DNA from: Pseudocolwellia sp049933045
GTDB taxonomy: Bacteria; Pseudomonadota; Gammaproteobacteria; Enterobacterales; Alteromonadaceae
Assembly (NCBI RefSeq): GCF_049933045.1
Contig: NZ_CP187926.1
Location: forward strand, 4,030,001 to 4,094,000
Length of the DNA stretch: 64,000 nucleotides
Direction: 5' to 3'
Shown here: positions 1-9,288 of the stretch, one piece after another
How the letters are laid out: each line of letters starts with the position of its first letter
Position numbering within the stretch: position 1 is the first letter of the stretch
The notes under the pieces: model-generated
Databases searched by the model: none
What the model saw: only the letters and a program-made list of their open reading frames with translations
Told to the model about the DNA's origin: nothing
Made by a program: the position numbers and the translations under genes

Positions 1-1203
1 AAGCAATCTACCTGTACGGCTTCGGCCACCTTCTGAGTAATATTTTACTGAGTAGCCACGTTCAAATAACAAACCTAAATATTCTCTGAAAATAGTTGAA
101 TACAGTCTGTTACCTCTAAAGCTACGGCGAATGAAAAATGCGCCAGCTTTCCTGAAAATAGGTCCTGCAGGCCAAAAGTTAAGATTAATACCTGCAGCAA
201 TACGAGGTGTTACTAAGCCTTCTTGGGCAATAATATAAGTCAGTAATAAGTAATCCATATGGCTACGATGACAAGGTACATAAATTATCTCATGACCTTC
301 TTGTGCTAAATTTCGTACCGTATTGGCGTTACTCACTTCAATGCTTTTGTATAAACGTTTCCATAGCCACGTTAGTACACGAGAACCAACGCTGATCATC
401 GACTCTCGATAATCGCCTGCAATTTCGTCCATCATAGCTAAAGCTTGTTTTTTCACTTCAGCTTCAGGAAGGTTTTTGCTTTTTACTTCGTCAGCAATAA
501 TTTTTTTGATAGCAGGATTGGCAAACATCGCGGTAAACATTTGCTTGCGATGCATTAATCGTGGACCTGTAACAGAGATGGTTTGACGATAAAAGTGGAA
601 TCTAGCGATACGAATAAGTTTATGAGCGGTGGCTTCGTTACTGCCGTGCTTGTCTTCCATGTATCTAAAAGACATAGGTTCACTGAAGCGAGCTAAGGTA
701 TCTCGCCCCGTAAATAACACGATAAATATTTTGCGCAGCCAAGTTGGGGCTTCTTCGTCAGCTATTACCGTGCCCACGTTCGCGGTGTTCTTTTCTTTGG
801 TCGGCGTACGTCCCCAAGTAATGTTAACTGGGATCATTTGTGCATCTAAATCTGAATCTAGTTCATGCTCAGTTAAAATATCTAAGCCTTTGTCAATTGC
901 GTTCGTTGTGCCTTTCTCTCTCCAGGGTAATACAGAAGAGGTTTTTTCTAAGAAGAAAACGCGAGGAAAGTTTTTACCATTAATAGTGACTTTTTTTAAT
1001 GGATTAGGCAGATTTAACTTTTTACAGGCTTGCTGCAATGCAATAACATCACTGGATGATTGGTATCTCACTACATAAAAAATAGGTTGTTCTTGATTGA
1101 TATTACTTCCATCGCTGAAGTTATCTGGAATAACTTTACATTTTACGAATAATTTTAATGGGAGTTTCAATAAGTAGTGGTATAACGAACGTAGTGCTGA
1201 CAT
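1..1203 (-). CDS. plsB: Glycerol-3-phosphate acyltransferase PlsB, N-terminal half (cut by window edge)
   Basis: The reading frame is open from an ATG at 1203 to the window edge, giving 401 residues of a family that is usually about 800. PlsB is the membrane-associated enzyme that adds the first acyl chain to sn-glycerol-3-phosphate at the start of phospholipid synthesis. The acyltransferase block I motif HRSHMD lies at residues 312-317, with His312 and Asp317 as the HX4D catalytic pair. Block III GGRSRTG falls right at the edge. The N-terminal region before block I has the length seen in E. coli PlsB. The gene is divergent from the NYN gene, and the 135-bp gap must hold both promoters. The C-terminus cannot be judged. 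Confidence 0.95.
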   Translation of the reverse strand, partial: MSALRSLYHYLLKLPLKLFVKCKVIPDNFSDGSNINQEQPIFYVVRYQSSSDVIALQQACKKLNLPNPLKKVTINGKNFPRVFFLEKTSSVLPWREKGTTNAIDKGLDILTEHELDSDLDAQMIPVNITWGRTPTKEKNTANVGTVIADEEAPTWLRKIFIVLFTGRDTLARFSEPMSFRYMEDKHGSNEATAHKLIRIARFHFYRQTISVTGPRLMHRKQMFTAMFANPAIKKIIADEVKSKNLPEAEVKKQALAMMDEIAGDYRESMISVGSRVLTWLWKRLYKSIEVSNANTVRNLAQEGHEIIYVPCHRSHMDYLLLTYIIAQEGLVTPRIAAGINLNFWPAGPIFRKAGAFFIRRSFRGNRLYSTIFREYLGLLFERGYSVKYYSEGGRSRTGRLL

Positions 1204-1338
1204 CTTGTGTACTCAGTATTTTAGCGCAGTGATATTTTATCACTATCTTGTATTTTTGTCTTAAAAAAGTCGTATTATGCGACTTAACGCTGATAAACGC
1301 ATCGCCTATTTATATTATAAAGTTAAGTGAAGGAATTC

Positions 1339-1812
1339 ATGAAAAAAATCGCAGTTTTTGTTGATATACAAAATATCTACTACACTACAAGAGATGCTTA
1401 CAAAAGGCAGTTCAATTATCGTAAGTTTTGGGAACAGTTAAGTTACCAAGGTGATATTGTTATCGCTAATGCTTACGCTATTCAACGCAATGATGATCAA
1501 CAACATAAATTTCAAAAAGCCCTTAAACACATCGGTTTTAATGTAAAACTTAAGCCTTTTATTCAACGCAGCGATGGTTCTGCAAAAGGTGATTGGGATG
1601 TGGGTATAACTATCGATATTATGAAAACTGCCGCTGAAGTAGATATTGTGGTGTTGTTATCAGGTGATGGTGACTTCGATATGTTATTAACTGAAATAGC
1701 CGCAACACATCAGGTAGAAACTCAGGTTTATGGGGTACCGTCATTAACCGCTAACTCCTTAATAAATGCAGCCTCTACCTATCACGAAATTAAAGAAAAC
1801 TTATTACAGTAA
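1339..1812 (+). CDS. NYN-domain (LabA/DUF88-like) putative nuclease
   Basis: This 157-residue protein has the acidic pattern of NYN domains (PIN-like fold): FVDIQN near the N-terminus (Asp9, Asn12), then GDWDVG and the SGDGDFD cluster around residues 107-114. These residues normally bind a metal, so a role as an RNA or DNA nuclease is likely from the family, but the substrate is unknown. The ATG at 1339 is preferred because GAAGGA sits 4 nt upstream; an in-frame GTG at 1327 would add four residues. It is followed by a CheX-REC gene 101 bp downstream on the same strand; a functional link is not evident. Confidence 0.85.
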   Translation: MKKIAVFVDIQNIYYTTRDAYKRQFNYRKFWEQLSYQGDIVIANAYAIQRNDDQQHKFQKALKHIGFNVKLKPFIQRSDGSAKGDWDVGITIDIMKTAAEVDIVVLLSGDGDFDMLLTEIAATHQVETQVYGVPSLTANSLINAASTYHEIKENLLQ

Positions 1813-1913
1813 TATGACACTTTTAACACAGTAATTTACCGAGTATTATCTTGCAAAGACCTGATCTATCAAGTATTTTATATTGTTCATAATAATAAAG
1901 AGAGTGAATCTAA

Positions 1914-2861
1914 ATGTCGTCAGTTGATACCATCTATAAAGTAATTTTATATCCATTCATTACAGAATCTATTGCAAGTTTAAAAGCGATGACCAATTTG
2001 TCTGGTTCTTCGGGTGATATTTTTATGGACAGTGTTGATGACTTTCGCTTTAAAGGTTATGCGGTTTGTTCAGATGTAACGGGTCATCTTGATGGTGTTA
2101 TTATGATGCATCACTACCCAGAAACAGCTATTGCTATTGGTAATTCTGTTTGTGAAAACATGTTTGATGAAAAATACGAATACACTGAAATTAATGATGA
2201 ATTAAGTAATGCCTTGGCTGAATGGGGCAACACTATTGTTGGACGTTCTACTGATTTACATGGTCGTTATAGCTTAGATTACAAATTCTCAAGCCCTTAC
2301 TTTGTAAACAATGTTGATGATATGTCTAAATATCTCAAAGATGTTAGAGAAGTGGTTACTGTACCTATTACGATTGAAGGTGTAGGTCGTTACTATTTCA
2401 ATCTGTTAGTACGTAGTGTTAACTATCAATCTGCAGGCATCAAACGTGAAGAAAGTACGGGTGTAGCGAATACTCACACTAAAGATTTACCAACCGATGC
2501 AAGCATATTATTGGTTGATGACAGCTCGATGATACGCAAAGCATTAAAAAGAATGTTAGGTAAATTAGGTTATAACAATATTCTTGAAGCTGATGATGGC
2601 TCAACTGCTGTTGAAATGGTTAAAGAGCACAATCCAGACTTTATGTTTATGGATGTTGTTATGGGCGAAATGAATGGTAATCATGCCTTACAAGCTATTA
2701 GAGCTGCAGGTCATAATGTGCCTGTTGTTATGTTGTCATCAGTTACAGATCAAACTTTGATTAAAGAATGTGAAGGTTATGGTATTTCAGGTTTCATTTT
2801 TAAACCAATACAAGCCGATAACGGCACAGAAATTATTAAAAACTATTTGAAAATCGCTTAA
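1914..2861 (+). CDS. CheX-like phosphatase domain fused to a C-terminal response-regulator receiver
   Basis: Residues 1-170 form a CheX/CheC-type domain. The phosphatase signature E-x2-N-x3-G is present at Glu103, Asn106 and Gly110. Residues 196-315 form a receiver domain with acidic pocket Asp202/Asp203, the phospho-acceptor Asp247 in FMFMDVVM and a KP motif near residues 298-299. CheX proteins dephosphorylate CheY-P, so the fusion may act on its own receiver or on another CheY; that is inference. An AAGAGAG ribosome site precedes the ATG. A clear rho-independent terminator follows 34 nt after the stop, so this is the end of its transcript. Confidence 0.85.
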   Translation: MSSVDTIYKVILYPFITESIASLKAMTNLSGSSGDIFMDSVDDFRFKGYAVCSDVTGHLDGVIMMHHYPETAIAIGNSVCENMFDEKYEYTEINDELSNALAEWGNTIVGRSTDLHGRYSLDYKFSSPYFVNNVDDMSKYLKDVREVVTVPITIEGVGRYYFNLLVRSVNYQSAGIKREESTGVANTHTKDLPTDASILLVDDSSMIRKALKRMLGKLGYNNILEADDGSTAVEMVKEHNPDFMFMDVVMGEMNGNHALQAIRAAGHNVPVVMLSSVTDQTLIKECEGYGISGFIFKPIQADNGTEIIKNYLKIA

Positions 2862-2894
2862 TAAAAACAGCATAAATCAAAGTAGATTAATCAT

Positions 2895-2920
2895 AAGGCT
2901 AGCTAAGGTTAGCCTTTTTT
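2895..2920 (+). terminator. Rho-independent terminator after the CheX-REC gene
   Basis: A perfect 7-bp stem (AAGGCTA/TAGCCTT) with an 8-nt loop is followed directly by a run of T. It lies 34 nt after the stop codon. Confidence 0.85.
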
Positions 2921-3045
2921 ATGTTTGTAACTTTATTGAATGCGCTGTTTAGCTGAGAGTAGATTGAGCTTAAATAAACGCATGTGATAACGAATTCCGT
3001 GACTAAGAAGTAGGGCGTTATAATAAAAGGAGTTTAAATAGACTG

Positions 3046-3927
3046 ATGTTACGCATATATTTTATCATCTGTTTGTGTCTGATAGGGAGCTCGGTATTCG
3101 CGAGCAACGTTTACAAATATAAAGACAGTAACGGCAATTGGGTTTTTAGCGATCAACCTCCACTTACTGATGTGAAAGTAGAAGAAACACAATATGCAGA
3201 CGTCGAGAAAAAGGTATCGCCTGTTAAAACCTACATATTGAATGATGGTGGAATGCATGAGATCTTGGCTGAAAATACTTTATATGTGCCCATAGAAATA
3301 GAATTAACTTTTACAGAAAGCCAAAAAAGATTCCGTCATGTAATTTGGGGGAAATCCAAAAAAATTCTTTATTCAAATACTAATGAAGTTCCACAATTTA
3401 CTTATCGTTGGATCATGGGTGATCCCGCAGCTAAGATTGATAATTATTTATATAAACCACCTTTTTCGTCGGGTTTATCTAAACAAGTCACTCAAGGGTT
3501 TAACGGTCAATTTTCTCATAACAAACCCCCTAATAATTTTGCTGTTGATATTGCTTTACCTATAGGTACGTATATTACAGCAGCGCGTGCTGGAACCGTA
3601 ATTGATGTGAAAGATGATTATCATATGGGTGGGCAGACAGCTTATTTTTTAGATAAAGCCAACCGAGTGATGGTATTACATTCTGACAGCAGTTATGCCT
3701 TGTATGGTCATATTCTGCTAGGAACTGCGACAGTTAAAGTAGGTGATGAAGTGGCTGTGGGCGATACTTTAGCGAGGTCAGGTTCTTCTGGCTTTTCAAC
3801 AGGACCTCATCTGCACTTCATTATTTATAGAAATTCAGGATTTAGCACTGAATCAATCTCTTTTGGTTTTGAATCGAATGGTAAAAAGGTAACGCCTAAG
3901 CGTGGCATGAAGCTGCAATCTTTATAG
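3046..3927 (+). CDS. Secreted M23-family (LytM/peptidoglycan endopeptidase-like) metallopeptidase with N-terminal DUF4124
   Basis: The 293-residue product has a signal peptide (about residues 1-19), a short DUF4124-type segment (VYKYKDSNGNWVFSDQPP, 22-39), a middle region and a C-terminal M23 domain. The zinc and catalytic residues of M23 are visible: His158, Asp168, His222 in LYGH and His255/His257 in the HLH motif. This supports an active peptidase that cleaves peptidoglycan cross-bridges in the periplasm, rather than a degenerate EnvC/NlpD-type activator. It runs toward pldA, with 22 bp between the two stop codons. Confidence 0.9.
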   Translation: MLRIYFIICLCLIGSSVFASNVYKYKDSNGNWVFSDQPPLTDVKVEETQYADVEKKVSPVKTYILNDGGMHEILAENTLYVPIEIELTFTESQKRFRHVIWGKSKKILYSNTNEVPQFTYRWIMGDPAAKIDNYLYKPPFSSGLSKQVTQGFNGQFSHNKPPNNFAVDIALPIGTYITAARAGTVIDVKDDYHMGGQTAYFLDKANRVMVLHSDSSYALYGHILLGTATVKVGDEVAVGDTLARSGSSGFSTGPHLHFIIYRNSGFSTESISFGFESNGKKVTPKRGMKLQSL

Positions 3928-3949
3928 CTAAAACCGTGAGCTTTTTAGT

Positions 3950-5011
3950 TTATAAAACGTTAGTCAGGGCAATACCAAGACCAAGTGTTTGCTGCGAATG
4001 ATTATAATCGATTAAACTTTCGCCATAGCCATTGGTATATTGTAAATAACCGCGTAATTTCCCCCAAAGTGGGAAAGTTAATCCGAGTTCCATGCCACCA
4101 TTGTGGGTGACAAAATTCTCACGGCCAATAAAAGTAAACTCGTACACATCCCATTTATACACAGTGGCTACATGAAAATATCCCATAAAGTCACTAATGT
4201 CTGGATTATCATCACCTTCAGGATCTAAGAAAAACTCTTTGTCGCTTTCTGGTAAACGCCACCAAGGTTGAAAGGAAAAGGTAAAGTTGTCTTTTTCATA
4301 GAGGAAGTTTACATAAGCTCTGTTCCAGCTACGTGATAAACCCTGAGTTCTTCCATTTGATTGATGCTCTATACCTACAGCAAAACCGGTATTACCTTCG
4401 AAAAGAGTTAAATCGAGTGGCGCGTAGTAAAACAACTCAGGTTGATAGTTAGTTTCCCTAAAAGGTTTGGAAATACCATCTGAATAAACTTGCCACCACG
4501 ACTGTAATGTGAAACCAAAGAATATACCGTCGTAAGGTGTAAATATACTTTGTTTGTTTAGCGGTACTTTGATACTGATTTGAAACTTAGCTTCGGTATT
4601 TGTTAGGCTCTCGCTCCAGTCATTACTTTCTGCATAAACTTCTCGGTTTACCTTGTTAGTATAATTAACAGGTAAGATATAATTCATCTTGTGAGGTGTT
4701 ATTACATAAGGGTCAAATGCGTTACGTTTTTCACTGATATTTCTTTTCGCTAAACGACCTTTTGGTGCTGCTTTTTTCGGGATGATTTCTTGTGGAGTAA
4801 GAGCGACGTCTTCAATAGCACATGCCTCTTTAATTTGCTCGTAAGTTAAGGCTATTTGAGAATTTTTAATGGTATCTAAAATACACTTATCACCCACCTC
4901 TTCAGCTTGTGCAAAACCAGGAAAAAACAGTAAAGCTAATAAAGACAGGGCGATACTTGTTTTTATTGATATTACAGCTGAATGATAAAATTGTATTAAT
5001 GAATGAGGCAT
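3950..5011 (-). CDS. pldA: Outer-membrane phospholipase A1 (OMPLA)
   Basis: The 353-residue protein has a signal peptide (cleavage likely after AQA near residue 36), an acidic N-terminal extension and a 12-strand barrel-like C-terminus. The OMPLA active site is intact in HQSNGRTQGLSRSWNR: His216, Ser218 and Asn230 match the His-Ser-Asn triad of the family. OMPLA hydrolyses phospholipids that leak into the outer leaflet and so keeps the outer membrane asymmetric; it works as a calcium-dependent dimer. The gene stands between a convergent M23 gene and an upstream FG-GAP gene on the same strand (72 bp or more away). Confidence 0.95.
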   Translation of the reverse strand: MPHSLIQFYHSAVISIKTSIALSLLALLFFPGFAQAEEVGDKCILDTIKNSQIALTYEQIKEACAIEDVALTPQEIIPKKAAPKGRLAKRNISEKRNAFDPYVITPHKMNYILPVNYTNKVNREVYAESNDWSESLTNTEAKFQISIKVPLNKQSIFTPYDGIFFGFTLQSWWQVYSDGISKPFRETNYQPELFYYAPLDLTLFEGNTGFAVGIEHQSNGRTQGLSRSWNRAYVNFLYEKDNFTFSFQPWWRLPESDKEFFLDPEGDDNPDISDFMGYFHVATVYKWDVYEFTFIGRENFVTHNGGMELGLTFPLWGKLRGYLQYTNGYGESLIDYNHSQQTLGLGIALTNVL

Positions 5012-5083
5012 AGAGTGTATGAAACATTTCTCAGTAGAACGATTGCCTCTATTGTAGTTGATGCTTAACGACTATGAAAGCAG

Positions 5084-6619
5084 CTATCGCGACATTAGAA
5101 TTTTAAAGGTTTTACGTAAATCTTTTTTATCTTCACGTCCGTACTTTATTAAAATATCGTCTTTACCATCATTATTTATATCGTTAGTGATGAGCATGTC
5201 ACCTTGTTTAGGTAATTGAGTTTTATGTTTTATTGATTTTTTAGCGAATAAACGTTTGTTGTTTGTACCGAGATAGATTTTGAGAGTATCGTCATCATCA
5301 GACAATACTAAATCTTGCAAATTATCAGCATTTACATCTAACAGAGTTACTACTGGGCTGCCACTTGTACCTGAGCTTAGGCTAAAGTTCAGCTCCACTT
5401 CTTTAGTCACTTTATTATCTTTATTGAAGTGAGATTGTTCATCCATATAAAACAGATGAACATCTTGATCAATACTGCCTGAAAGCAAAGCACCAATAAT
5501 TTGCGATAAACCAATATCAAAGCCAGCAACGAGGATCTCATCTTTGTTATCGTTATTAATATCAACAAACTGGATATCTGTTAGCGTACCTTCTGCTTTA
5601 ATTGCGCTATCAGCTTCGGTTAGAAAACTCAGGTGATTATTTGTATTTCTACCAAGGTAAATTTCATAATCGTTGGTTTTACTTAATACACCTTCACTTT
5701 GTGTAAATCGCACCACCATGTCAGTAATATTGTCGTTATTAATATCTTTAAGTTGTTCTATTTTTCGGTAATGTAATTCACTTTGATCGGGTTTCTCACC
5801 GTTTACATCCAAGGTATTCCACCAGTCTAAGCTCGTGATCATTTTGTTTACAGCAAGGTAGTTGGGAGTAGGGCTGATACTTGAGTCTTTTTGCTGAAGA
5901 AAATAAGTAAACTTGCCTTTGTTGATGTAGATAACATCAGCTAAACCATCGAAGTTCACATCTTCAAAATAGGGCTTTATATGAAAGTATTCCATAACTT
6001 CTGGGGTAAATAACGACTCTACTTTGATAGGTAAACTTGATGTTGTAAAGCCTTGCTCTGATTGTATTAATACATGAGCGTTATTGAAATCCGCTAGGTA
6101 AATGTCGTCATAATTATCGTTATTTAAGCGAGTAAGAAAGTCGCCCTTGATAAGATATTGTTTATTGTTGCCCATCGCGATAGATGAAACGGTTTGTACT
6201 TTTTTAAAAGATGCCTGACTATCGATAAGTTGACTATTTAAGATGAAAACACTGTCGCTCGACAGAAAGTAGAGTGTTTGAAGTTGCTTTACCGATGAAG
6301 ATGAAATATCAAAACTATAGAAGTCATTGGGTAAAAGAGTTTTATATGCCTCGCTATATTTACCTTCTTCATTAAGAGCATAAACCAATAACCAATGTTT
6401 ACTTTCATCATCTAACGCAAAAGTGACAAGTTCTTTGCCTGCATTTTCTAATAAATCTACAGGGTATAAAGAATGAGTTAGTACAAAAGGTGTAACGATC
6501 TCTGATTCATCAAAGTAGCTATTTTTACTGTGGCTAGAAGCACTAAATATTAATGATATGAATAAACCTAGGCGTAACATCATGGTAAAAGACAAAGGGT
6601 TTTTACAGTTCAATAGCAT
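5084..6619 (-). CDS. Secreted FG-GAP/VCBS-repeat beta-propeller protein
   Basis: The product contains at least six repeats of the DxNxDxxxD type, for example DINNDGKDDILI, DVNADNLQDLVL, DINNDNKDEILV and DVNFDGLADV. This is the calcium-binding loop of integrin-like FG-GAP propellers. A signal peptide (LGLFISLIFSASSHS) follows the start. The ATG at 6619 has a weak AGG upstream; the ATG at 6673 would add 18 residues before the signal peptide and has no visible ribosome site. No enzyme domain is visible. The likely role is binding or adhesion at the cell surface, by family only. Confidence 0.75.
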   Translation of the reverse strand: MLLNCKNPLSFTMMLRLGLFISLIFSASSHSKNSYFDESEIVTPFVLTHSLYPVDLLENAGKELVTFALDDESKHWLLVYALNEEGKYSEAYKTLLPNDFYSFDISSSSVKQLQTLYFLSSDSVFILNSQLIDSQASFKKVQTVSSIAMGNNKQYLIKGDFLTRLNNDNYDDIYLADFNNAHVLIQSEQGFTTSSLPIKVESLFTPEVMEYFHIKPYFEDVNFDGLADVIYINKGKFTYFLQQKDSSISPTPNYLAVNKMITSLDWWNTLDVNGEKPDQSELHYRKIEQLKDINNDNITDMVVRFTQSEGVLSKTNDYEIYLGRNTNNHLSFLTEADSAIKAEGTLTDIQFVDINNDNKDEILVAGFDIGLSQIIGALLSGSIDQDVHLFYMDEQSHFNKDNKVTKEVELNFSLSSGTSGSPVVTLLDVNADNLQDLVLSDDDDTLKIYLGTNNKRLFAKKSIKHKTQLPKQGDMLITNDINNDGKDDILIKYGREDKKDLRKTFKILMSR

Positions 6620-6760
6620 TTTATTTAACCTGAATTTGAAATAGTAGATAAGAGGTTTTCTGATAAATAACATTGTTTATATTAAACGTTGTTTTTATAA
6701 CATACTCAACTACCTATCCCGAGTTTAGATTATTTAGTTTGATGGGTGAAAAGATAATTA

Positions 6761-7120
6761 TACCAAACGGACTAATTTATTGCTCACTTAGCGAGAATTT
6801 AAAGGCTTAGAGGCACAGGTTCATAGTTCCATACTGAACCTAAGCACCTACATCCATGTAGGCGAGGCATTGATTGAAGAGAATGGTTATTCTCGGTAAC
6901 TGCTCCTGCGTTACCCTAATGTCCTACATCCATGTAGGAACCTTGTCAAAATCAATAACGCGGCATATGAGCCTTTAAATTCTCGCCCTTCGGGAGCTCA
7001 TTAGCAAACTGATAACATCACAAAATTAAAGAAATATAGAATAACTATGTTTAATCAATTTTGCTTGGTCTAAGCTTGCTAATGTAGCTCTAAGTTGCTC
7101 AATAAATTAATTCGTTTGGT
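6761..7120. mobile_element. MITE-like element, copy A (360 bp) with TIRs and TTA target duplication
   Basis: The ends are inverted repeats: TACCAAACGGACTAATTTAT on the left and the complement of TACCAAACGAATTAATTTAT on the right. Each is flanked by TTA (6758-6760 and 7121-7123). The interior has no plausible gene. It carries two copies of the hairpin CCTACATCCATGTAGG (6847-6862 and 6923-6938). A shorter copy lies in inverted orientation at 47417-47680 and lacks about 96 bp, made up of two roughly 48-bp blocks that each contain one of these hairpins. This element fills the gap between the FG-GAP gene and the matrixin terminator. Confidence 0.85.
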
Positions 7121-7141
7121 ATTAGTTGCAAAATAAGACAT

Positions 7142-7171
7142 AAAAAAAGCATTCGTTATAGCGAATGCTTT
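7142..7171 (-). terminator. Rho-independent terminator of the matrixin-like gene
   Basis: A perfect 10-bp stem (AAAGCATTCG/CGAATGCTTT) with a 6-nt loop is followed on the minus strand by seven T. It lies about 100 nt after the stop of the minus-strand gene ending at 7268. Confidence 0.85.
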
Positions 7172-7267
7172 ATAGGTACTAGTCTGGCTGGATCTTATAG
7201 CTGTCTATATAATTACTTATATAAGAGGCGTAACCGTACTTAACACTTATTAGTAATAACCTTGTTC

Positions 7268-7987
7268 CTAATTTTTTTGACGTTTATTGACAAAGACTAA
7301 ACCAATCATCGACATAAATAAAAGTATTGAGCTTGGTTCTGGAACGGCTGTTTGGATTTGTGATTCGCCGTAAATGAACTGAGCTATTTCAATATCGTCA
7401 TTCGTTAAGCCTGTGACAGGTTTGTAACTAGCTCCCATAACTGCACTACTTTTGTCTGAGTGTTTAATACCTATGGCATGTCCAATTTCATGAAGCGCAA
7501 CAGAAAAAACATTGATATAACCATTAATACTCCAACTATCACCCGTATCAAAGTGTATGTCTCCTCCTGTATAGCCTGCAGGATAATAACCGTGTGCTAG
7601 TTCACCATTTGTACCATCAAAATAATGACCTGCAAGGCGAATATCTGCACTTGGTGTTCCGCCAAAGCGTTCGCCTCCGTCAGGTACCATATTAAAGGTA
7701 ATGTCGGCAATATCCGACCACATACTAAAAGCACGTGCTATTTCGTCAACATAACCGTCAGGCATAAAGTTTGATAAGGCTGTTGTGCTGCAATCGTCAG
7801 GCTCGTAAAACCCTTCACATGAAATATCATCAGCCATTAAGCTCCATGTCACTTCACCACCGGATGTGCCTACTGTCGAATCTCCCCATTTAGATCCTGA
7901 AAATATACCAGCTTGACTCGAAAAAGTTAACAAGAGAGCGGCTGTGATTGAAAGCGATTTAATTAATGTTATATAGTTTTTCATCAT
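7268..7987 (-). CDS. Matrixin-like (M10) zinc metalloprotease with PEP-CTERM sorting tail
   Basis: The protein has a signal peptide, a zincin motif HEIGHAIGIKH that matches HExxHxxGxxH, and a downstream Met in SSAVMG that could be the Met-turn. The C-terminus is a PEP-CTERM signal: VPEPSS, a hydrophobic helix, then a basic end NKRQKN. Exosortase would recognise this tail in the inner membrane during export. The family suggests a secreted or surface protease. The start at 7987 (ATG ATG AAA) places the signal peptide at the N-terminus; upstream extension uses a TTG at 8044. It has its own terminator. No exosortase gene is in this window. Confidence 0.85.
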   Translation of the reverse strand: MMKNYITLIKSLSITAALLLTFSSQAGIFSGSKWGDSTVGTSGGEVTWSLMADDISCEGFYEPDDCSTTALSNFMPDGYVDEIARAFSMWSDIADITFNMVPDGGERFGGTPSADIRLAGHYFDGTNGELAHGYYPAGYTGGDIHFDTGDSWSINGYINVFSVALHEIGHAIGIKHSDKSSAVMGASYKPVTGLTNDDIEIAQFIYGESQIQTAVPEPSSILLFMSMIGLVFVNKRQKN

Positions 7988-8316
7988 TATTATTCTTAAT
8001 ATTATTCGTTTTATTAAGCTTAGGCTTTCTATATAATTGCGCAATTACTTCTGCAAAATTAGTGGTGTATTTATTTCATTTCATTGAAATATAAGGGAAT
8101 TGTCTTTTTGTTTCGAAGCTATTTTGAAGCCGTTATGAAGAGAAAGAAGAGGTGTTTTATAACGAGTTAACATTGCATTAATAACGGGTAAACAATCAAG
8201 ATCAATTAGCTAACAAGTCCATAACGAGGGAGAGTTGAGTTTTTAGGTTTATTTTATCAATAAGGGTGAGTTAACGCAGCGAAGATTATCTTTTTATAGA
8301 CATCAAATAATCAAAA
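7988..8316. other. Gap between the NO-sensing operon and the matrixin gene
   Basis: No gene is supported in this AT-rich 329 bp. It must hold the promoter of the minus-strand matrixin gene and the 3' end of the hno-type operon. A small inverted repeat ATTTCATTGAAAT (8078-8090) is a possible operator, but there is nothing else to support it. Confidence 0.4.
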
Positions 8317-9285
8317 TTAAGGCGAACTCGCTTCAATTTCTTCATGTAGGGGTAAATGAATCGTAAACGTTGTCCCTATACCTTCTTCGCTTGCCACTTT
8401 TATTGTACCGTGATGCTTTTCAATAATTCCAAAAGATACAGAAAGCCCTAAACCTGTGCCAACACCTACAGCTTTAGTGGTAAAAAATGGGTCGAATATT
8501 TTCTTTCTTACTTCACTTGGCATACCTTTGCCATTATCGCTGACTTCAATCACTATCCAGCCTTTACCCTGTGCTTCTTTGGTATATGTTTTTATGATCA
8601 ACAAGCCTTCTTCATCACATGCATGAGAGGCATTTATGAAAAGGTTCATCAGTACTTGGTGAATTTCACCAGAATGGCAAGCTATTAAAGGTATTGGAGT
8701 AAAATATTTCTCTACTTCCATATTATATTTTAATTCGTTCCATACAACTTTTATCGACTCTTCAATAATATCGTTAATCTGGCAAGGTTTCATTTCAAGC
8801 TCGCCAGCGTGAGTCACCTTTTTCAAGTTAGAAACAATTGCACTGACTCGGTTTAAACCTTTGATGGTATCGCCAAGCAGACCTTTTAGGTCACCTTTAA
8901 CAAAGTCTATATCTTCTTCTTTTCTGAGGATTTGGTATTGAGTGTGAAGTTCGTTTTTGTCTAATGTATCAACATTCGAAATAACCATATCGTCGAGCTT
9001 AACGAACGATTCAACATATTCAGCTAATGTTGTTAGATTACTTAATGAGAAGCCAATAGGATTGTTAATTTCATGAGCAACGCCAGCAGCAAGTTGACCA
9101 ATAGAAGCCATTTTTTCAGATTGCACTAATTGATCTTGAGCTTCCTGTAATGCATGAACTGTTGTTTGTAATTGAACAATATTGTCGTACAAACTTCGAG
9201 TTTTATCATCGAGAAATTTCTCTGCCTTTTTACGCGCCATACGTTCTCTTTCATAGGCTACTTTGTAAGGGTTGCTATCTGGCAA
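8317..9285 (-). CDS. hnoK: Soluble H-NOX-associated sensor histidine kinase (HnoK-like)
   Basis: The 322-residue kinase has an N-terminal coiled coil (about 10-60), a HisKA domain with the phospho-acceptor His71 in AAGVAHEINNP and a C-terminal HATPase domain with DNGKGMP, FDPFFTTK and GTGLGL. There is no membrane segment or own sensor domain, as in the kinases controlled in trans by H-NOX proteins. The start is a TTG with AAGGA 7 nt upstream, inside the end of hnoX, 3 nt away, so the two are translated together. In Shewanella and Vibrio such kinases are inhibited by NO-bound H-NOX; the same is inferred here. Confidence 0.88.
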   Translation of the reverse strand: MPDSNPYKVAYERERMARKKAEKFLDDKTRSLYDNIVQLQTTVHALQEAQDQLVQSEKMASIGQLAAGVAHEINNPIGFSLSNLTTLAEYVESFVKLDDMVISNVDTLDKNELHTQYQILRKEEDIDFVKGDLKGLLGDTIKGLNRVSAIVSNLKKVTHAGELEMKPCQINDIIEESIKVVWNELKYNMEVEKYFTPIPLIACHSGEIHQVLMNLFINASHACDEEGLLIIKTYTKEAQGKGWIVIEVSDNGKGMPSEVRKKIFDPFFTTKAVGVGTGLGLSVSFGIIEKHHGTIKVASEEGIGTTFTIHLPLHEEIEASSP

Positions 9286-9288
9286 TGT

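Noticed and set aside
629..1078. Plus-strand open frame of 149 codons
   Set aside because: It lies entirely inside plsB on the other strand and its product has no recognisable features.
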